A DNA stretch of 10,954 nucleotides from Phanerochaete sordida (taxonomy: Eukaryota; Basidiomycota; Agaricomycetes; Polyporales; Phanerochaetaceae), in the NCBI GenBank assembly GCA_019973155.2, contig BPQB01000216.1, positions 1 through 10,954 on the forward strand, given 5' to 3'. Of this stretch, positions 7,313-10,954 are shown piece by piece. The notes beneath the pieces are model-generated. The model ran no database searches. It was not told the DNA's origin and was given only the letters and a program-made list of their open reading frames with translations. Both the position numbers and the translations under genes were made by a program. The first letter of the stretch is position 1, and every line of letters starts with the position of its first letter.

Positions 7313-7383
7313 GATAAGAGGGGACCTAAGGGTCCGTTCGGCTGCACGGATAAGGGCCTCTTAGGGGCCTTTATCTTAGATAA
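7313..7383. promoter_or_regulatory. GATA-factor-like site cluster in Myb gene promoter
   Basis: GATAA cores occur at 7313-7317, 7349-7353 and 7379-7383 on the plus strand and at 7371-7375 on the minus strand. The last two form the perfect spaced palindrome TTATCT-T-AGATAA (7371-7383), and both match HGATAR, the target of fungal GATA factors such as the nitrogen regulators. The cluster lies 126-196 bp before the Myb/SANT-like start codon, where a promoter is expected. Binding is inferred only. Confidence 0.45.
7322..7375. repeat. Two adjacent short hairpins
   Basis: GGACC (7322-7326) pairs with GGTCC (7331-7335) around TAAG. GATAAGGGCC (7349-7358) pairs with GGCCTTTATC (7366-7375) with one G-T wobble and a 7-nt loop. 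Both overlap the GATA-site cluster. Confidence 0.65.
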
Positions 7384-7426
7384 GATGTCCCTTCATTTTA
7401 TTGTAAGAGGGCAAGTGTTCGGCTGC
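7336..7426 (+). repeat. Direct repeat GTTCGGCTGC, 81 bp apart
   Basis: The 10-mer occurs at 7336-7345 and 7417-7426. The second copy lies in the loop and right arm of an imperfect hairpin (TAAGAGGGCA with TGCCCTGTCTTA, about 7404-7435). It could be a paired factor site, or residual ends of a small insertion. Confidence 0.5.
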
Positions 7427-7508
7427 CCTGTCTTATTTTACCTGTAAACAAAGACAAACAGTCCGCTAATTCTGCGTGCGCACGCATGCCTCCGCGGTTG
7501 TGCACACC

Positions 7509-8571
7509 ATGCCCCCTCGAGCCCGTGAACCTCACGTGAACTGGTCCCACCGCTCCGACAACATCCTTCTGAAGGCCCTTCGGAAGGCCCAAGATGATGG
7601 GCTGCAGTCTGATAGCGGCTGGAAGACTACAGCCTGGGAGCACTGCATCCAAGCCTGTGCCAGCACGGAAACTGATGACGGCGGCGCTTCCAAGAACAAG
7701 GAAGCCTGTCAGAGGCGTTTTGCCAGCGTACGTCACCTTCTGTTGCTTCTATGCCCTACTCAAACTCTGTTCTTGCTCCTGATTAAGGGCGATTTCTGCA
7801 TCATCGAGACGCTGCTGCAGCAATCCGGCTTTGGCTGGAACGAGGAGAAGGAGTGTGTGGAGGCATTGGATGACGTCTGGGATAGGTACATCAAGGTGTG
7901 CAACAATAGTTCTCGCATACATCGTATTATTGACATGAATACAGGCTCATCCAAAAGCCTCTGCATGGCGGGGCAAGAAGTTCCCCTACTACGAGAACAT
8001 GAAGACTCTCATCGTGGACGGCATGGCCAATGGTGAGAATGCCTTCGCGCCCGGCACGAGAGCAGCTGAAGACGAGCAGCCTGCTGCTGCTGCTGAACCT
8101 CTCCATGCAGAGTCCTCTGAGGATGAAGAGACATCGTCCAAGTTTGACGACAGCGAGGTATGTTGATTGTACTGCTCTCAGGCTAACTACTGTAACCAAA
8201 CCTACTAGGACAATGCTCTGCTGAAGTTGAAACGTGCCGCAACAACCTCTCCCCCTTTTATGCAGTCAGCGAAGAAGCGCTGTCGCTCAGGCCCTGACGC
8301 TGTCTTCAGCATTGCCCATGCGATCAAGGGCCTCAAAGAGAGCTGGGTGGACTCTGCGTCAACCTCACAACTTGTCCCCTCCCCTGTACGCCGTGGTGGC
8401 GCTTTGAAAAAGATCTTTGCTGAAGTCAACATGTCTGATGGCGAGGTGGTGTCGATGGCGAAGATGCTTTGTGGCAATACTGATATTGCAGACACGTACA
8501 TGGCTATTCCCAGCGAAACCCGTCGCATTTTGTACATACGTTCGGAGTTGTCTGACTACATTCAGCATTAG
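7509..8571 (+). CDS. Myb/SANT-like DNA-binding domain protein
   Basis: Four exons (7509-7727, 7788-7895, 7945-8157, 8209-8571) give 300 residues with no disabling change. The ATG at 7509 is the first in frame and has a good context (CACACCATG). Residues about 10-125 form a fungal Myb/SANT-like domain: VNWSHRSDNILLKALRKAQ, a second helix region with GWKTTAWEHC, EACQRRF for the third helix, then SGFGWNEEKE and DDVWDRYIKAHPKA-type sequence ending KKFPYYENM. Next come an acidic Ala/Glu-rich linker and a basic patch (SAKKRCRSG). A C-terminal helical module follows (SDGEVVSMAKML, then NTDIADTYMAI, then YIRSEL). Such domains bind DNA; in fungi and plants they occur both in cellular genes and beside PIF/Harbinger-type transposases. 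No transposase is present here, so a cellular or domesticated nuclear role is more likely. The exact function is unknown. Confidence 0.9.
7728..7787 (+). other. Stop-free 60-nt intron in the Myb domain
   Basis: Donor GTACGT and acceptor ATTAAG. Its length is a multiple of three and it has no stop in frame, so retention would add 20 mostly hydrophobic, Leu-rich residues inside the DNA-binding domain after QRRFAS. Splicing gives QRRFAS-GDFCIIETL, which fits the family pattern better. The other two introns of the gene (7896-7944, 49 nt; 8158-8208, 51 nt with GCTAAC branch) do not have this property. Confidence 0.8.
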
Positions 8572-8592
8572 TAACACCCTTTGGGCCCCTCC

Positions 8593-8636
8593 TGATGTAT
8601 CATCTGCCAGCCCATTCTACCAGTCCTGATACATCA
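8593..8636. repeat. Inverted repeat just after the Myb gene
   Basis: TGATGTATCA at 8593-8602 is the exact reverse complement of TGATACATCA at 8627-8636, with a 24-nt spacer. It starts 21 bp after the stop codon, so it would lie in the 3' untranslated region of the transcript and could fold there. Confidence 0.75.
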
Positions 8637-9252
8637 TAAGGCAGGACTTGCTGCACATCATTTCTCTGGCATCCCATGATAGATTAGGCATAGGGTAGCT
8701 CAAATATGTGCTGGATAAGCCGGCCAATGGTGGAAAATAGCGCAATAATTCATTGATTTATTGGCTGGGGTAGGCCTGCACCGCGCGTTTTGGGCGCCTA
8801 ATTTTGAAAGTGCCTGGAAAGCTGCGCAACATAGCGAAATGACATATTCCAAAAGGAGAATGGCCAGGAATGAACAGGGAAAGAGTTATTCACAAAAGAA
8901 CGGCGGGGAGCCGAGTCTTTGCGGCTTTGGTGCGCCCTCCCGGTCCCGCCATCAGCGCATCAGTGCCACAAAGGAGACCCTGACCGGGCCAACCGGGTAC
9001 TTGTCCGGGAAGCGCCAAATGCGGTCATGGGCATCAATTTCGCTTCTGGGGCCCATTTCTGCTGCTTCCCCTCGCTCCCCTGGCACCCTTTGGCCTCTAG
9101 ACTATGTAGTATGGTATTTACTATGTATACACAGTATAGGAGGAAGATTAAGAGCCCATTTGACCGCTGTGTAATATAGTAAATGATTGATTATATTTGA
9201 TTTCGATTTTTCTGGGCCTGGAAGCGGCCTGCAATCCTTTCCACCGGTTTTG

Positions 9253-9290
9253 AACCCTTTCCAGCTATGCCAAAGGGTTATGTAACCCTT
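9253..9290. repeat. AACCCTTT hairpin plus third copy
   Basis: AACCCTTT at 9253-9260 pairs with AAAGGGTT at 9272-9279 (11-nt loop), and TAACCCTT follows at 9283-9290. The three copies could form alternative stems. It is not a telomere-type repeat. Confidence 0.6.
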
Positions 9291-10083
9291 ACAGAAGCTA
9301 GATGAGAGATTTGGGGGCCAAGGGGCGGCAGGAAAGTGGTAGGGGACCTGCGAGGATCTGCCAAAAAAAAGTGTGAATATCCAGGGGCACGCACCTGGAT
9401 TCTTATCGCATTAGATGTAGAAACTGCCCTGCATACTTGCTTTTGCATCCCCCGCCTCCGTTCCCATGCGATCCTCCAGATCTGGTCGTTTCCCACGGGC
9501 GCTTTTTGGCTGATTTCGACGAAATCGCCCGGATCGCAGCGCAACCGTTGGGAATGGCGCGGGCGCTGTATCCCAGATCGATTCGCAGCCCATGGAAACA
9601 GGGGAGTACAGATTTGCAGATGAATCGGTGGAGAAATGGTCGAGGTACATACCTGCAAAAGCGAAAAGTGGCCTTGGGTTTGCTTCTGGGCACTTCAGAA
9701 CACCAAAGTGAAAGCATGCATGTGCCTGGCTGCTGTAGAATAGAAGGACAGTTCCGGACATCTCAAACATGTTGGTACATATGTGTAGGCCCCGTATGTA
9801 GCAGGAATTGATCCAATACTATGTGGATCCTTCTGGGTAGCTGCATATATGGTGTTTTTGGCCCAAAGTGCCCCAAAATGCGCATTCAAGAGCCAGGAAC
9901 AGTATGTTACCACCATTCTAAAGCTTTGAGACGTTGGATATAGTGTTCAACGGCTACCACACACATCATGACGCAGCCCCAGCAGGATTGGACCGCTGTG
10001 GCAGCTGCAGGAGCCTGGGGAATGCCCCCTGAACGCGATTTTGAAGGGTTTTGACCCCCTGTATAGATTCCCCTACGTGTTTC

Positions 10084-10160
10084 ACGCGTCAAAACACCTT
10101 TCCCATGGTGCTACATACCATTGACACGTAAACAACGCGTCCGACGCGTCAGGGACGCGA
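10084..10160. promoter_or_regulatory. Cluster of ACGCGT boxes
   Basis: Perfect ACGCGT occurs at 10084-10089, 10135-10140 and 10144-10149, with ACGCGA at 10155-10160. ACGCGT is the MluI cell-cycle box bound by MBF-type (Mbp1/Swi6) complexes in fungi. Three copies in 66 bp are more than expected in sequence of this composition. No gene start is visible close by, so a functional promoter is not established. Confidence 0.4.
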
Positions 10161-10196
10161 TGAGGAAGGTATGGAAGCCCCTGTCCCTGGCGCATT

Positions 10197-10224
10197 AATT
10201 CCCCTAAATTCCCGCATAATTCCC
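10197..10224. repeat. Three AATTCCC repeats phased by 10-11 bp
   Basis: AATTCCC occurs at 10197-10203, 10207-10213 and 10218-10224. The spacing of 10 and 11 bp puts the copies on the same face of the helix. It may be a multi-site binding element or a small slippage duplication. Confidence 0.6.
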
Positions 10225-10603
10225 AGGATATTGCTGGGCTCTCGGATGGATCTGGGACTCTCCATATGGGTTTTCCCCATATTATAGTACCTATCCAACG
10301 CGCTGTACTGTGCCCACACCCCATTGAAGGCCCAAGGGTGCCCCAGTGCACGCATTTGAAATCCGTCGAAATTCGAGTTAATTCCGTAATATATTCGCAT
10401 CCCCTGGGGCACCCCCACAAATGAGGGATAGTACTACAATACCTGCTAGCTACTGTATCTACCACTTTGCCCCATGCTCCAACCCCTGGATGGAGCAGAG
10501 GAACAGCTGGAATACCCCTGCCAGCCAAATTCTCGCTTATGGCGCTTATTTCCGTTTTGGGCAAGTACCAGGCTTGGTGGCATAAGGGCGCCAAACTGCT
10601 TCA

Positions 10604-10620
10604 TCGCCGGCTCCCGGCGA
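10604..10620. repeat. Short GC-rich hairpin
   Basis: TCGCCGG at 10604-10610 pairs with CCGGCGA at 10614-10620 around a 3-nt loop. A further GCCGGCTC lies about 15 bp to the right. Confidence 0.55.
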
Positions 10621-10765
10621 GTATTTTGTGAATAGCCGGCTCAGTTTTGATCAGGAGGGGTTCATTCTGCCACAGATATGTTAGTTTTCATGCTTTCTAC
10701 AACTTTGTTTTTTTGACATATGATGCCAGAAAGAAACATACTGTAGACGAGTGTATGGTAGCAAC

Positions 10766-10862
10766 CACGGCCGCGGCCGTGACGCTTTGTGACGAGCAAC
10801 CCGCCTTGTGTGACTCGTGACGTAACTCGCGATAGGCAACCGCCGCCGCCGGACGGTGGAGC
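10766..10862. promoter_or_regulatory. GC-rich element with 16-bp palindrome and TGACG motifs
   Basis: CACGGCCGCGGCCGTG at 10766-10781 is a perfect 16-bp palindrome. GTGACG follows at 10779-10784, 10789-10794 and 10817-10822, and GTGACT at 10810-10815; the last GTGACG lies in TGACGTAA, a CRE/ATF-type bZIP site. A CCGCCG-rich run and two GGACGG copies come next. The change from the surrounding composition and the stacked motifs suggest the promoter of a gene beyond the right edge. This is inference. Confidence 0.4.
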
Positions 10863-10954
10863 GGCGGACGGTAAATATGTTAGACAAAACTGCTACGCGA
10901 TTCGCACTACATGATAACTATGAGATGGCAAACGATTCTGCGTGATTTCGAGAG

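Larger units (their letters stand above)
6845..7508. other. Intergenic region between two plus-strand genes
   Basis: It contains the probable 3' untranslated part of the left gene, including a (CG)n-like alternating run at about 6931-6947. The promoter region of the right gene follows. No further coding sequence is supported. The right half (7313-7435) is rich in GATAA cores and short hairpins, listed separately. Confidence 0.6.
8572..10954. other. Right flank, no convincing gene
   Basis: About 2.4 kb without a recognisable gene. Several open frames overlap one another on both strands at 9278-9811 and 10082-10594, and none has a domain, a sensible intron structure or a composition that sets it apart. 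Features noted separately are an AACCCTTT/AAAGGGTT hairpin, an ACGCGT cluster, phased AATTCCC repeats and a GC-rich element at the right edge. Confidence 0.55.

Noticed and set aside
9253..9290. Telomere-like repeat
   Set aside because: The units are AACCCTTT/AAAGGGTT in mixed orientation, not a tandem TTAGGG array.
9278..9811. Cluster of open frames on both strands
   Set aside because: At least five frames overlap without one being distinguished by domain, codon pattern or intron logic. Low stop density is likely due to GC content.
10082..10594. 170-residue minus-strand open frame
   Set aside because: It is long for chance but has no recognisable motif, has a Pro/Trp/Gly-scattered composition, and covers the ACGCGT and AATTCCC repeats. 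It would need transcription or conservation evidence.

Overview
The window looks like nuclear DNA of a mushroom-forming fungus (Agaricomycetes, Basidiomycota). I infer this from three things. Introns are very short (about 42-62 nt), with GTRNGY-type donors and CTRAY-type branch sequences. The transposon relic follows the layout of the large basidiomycete hAT family. The best-preserved gene is a Myb/SANT-like protein of a type that is expanded in Agaricomycetes. No rRNA, tRNA, CRISPR array or bacterial-style operon was seen.

Region by region. 1-745: no confident gene; two overlapping open frames near 303-520 could be exons of something unrecognised. About 745-2637, minus strand: a decayed hAT-family DNA transposon gene. 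It can be read from a Ser/Lys-rich N-terminus through a BED-type zinc finger to the first two thirds of the transposase core. It carries in-frame stops, at least two frameshifts and a dead splice acceptor. 2640-5178: about 2.5 kb without a convincing gene, but with a 99-bp-spaced imperfect duplication, a tandem E-box repeat and several strong hairpins. 5179-6844, plus strand: a multi-exon, lineage-specific gene of unknown function. Its C-terminus weakly resembles an HMG box, it may be frameshifted near 5850-5915, and its stop codon lies across a putative exon junction. 6845-7508: intergenic, ending in a cluster of GATA-factor-like sites and hairpins. 7509-8571, plus strand: an intact four-exon gene for a 300-residue Myb/SANT-like protein. 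8572-10954: about 2.4 kb without a convincing gene, holding small hairpins, an ACGCGT cluster and a GC-rich, TGACG-rich element at the right edge that may be the promoter of a gene outside the window.

The two plus-strand genes are in tandem and about 660 bp apart. Both look like nuclear proteins, because each carries a basic or DNA-binding-like domain, but nothing in the sequence shows that they work together. The hAT relic is a dead neighbour. The parts least explained by known families are the 5179-6844 gene, the C-terminal module of the Myb/SANT-like protein, and the structured non-coding stretch at 3450-4940.
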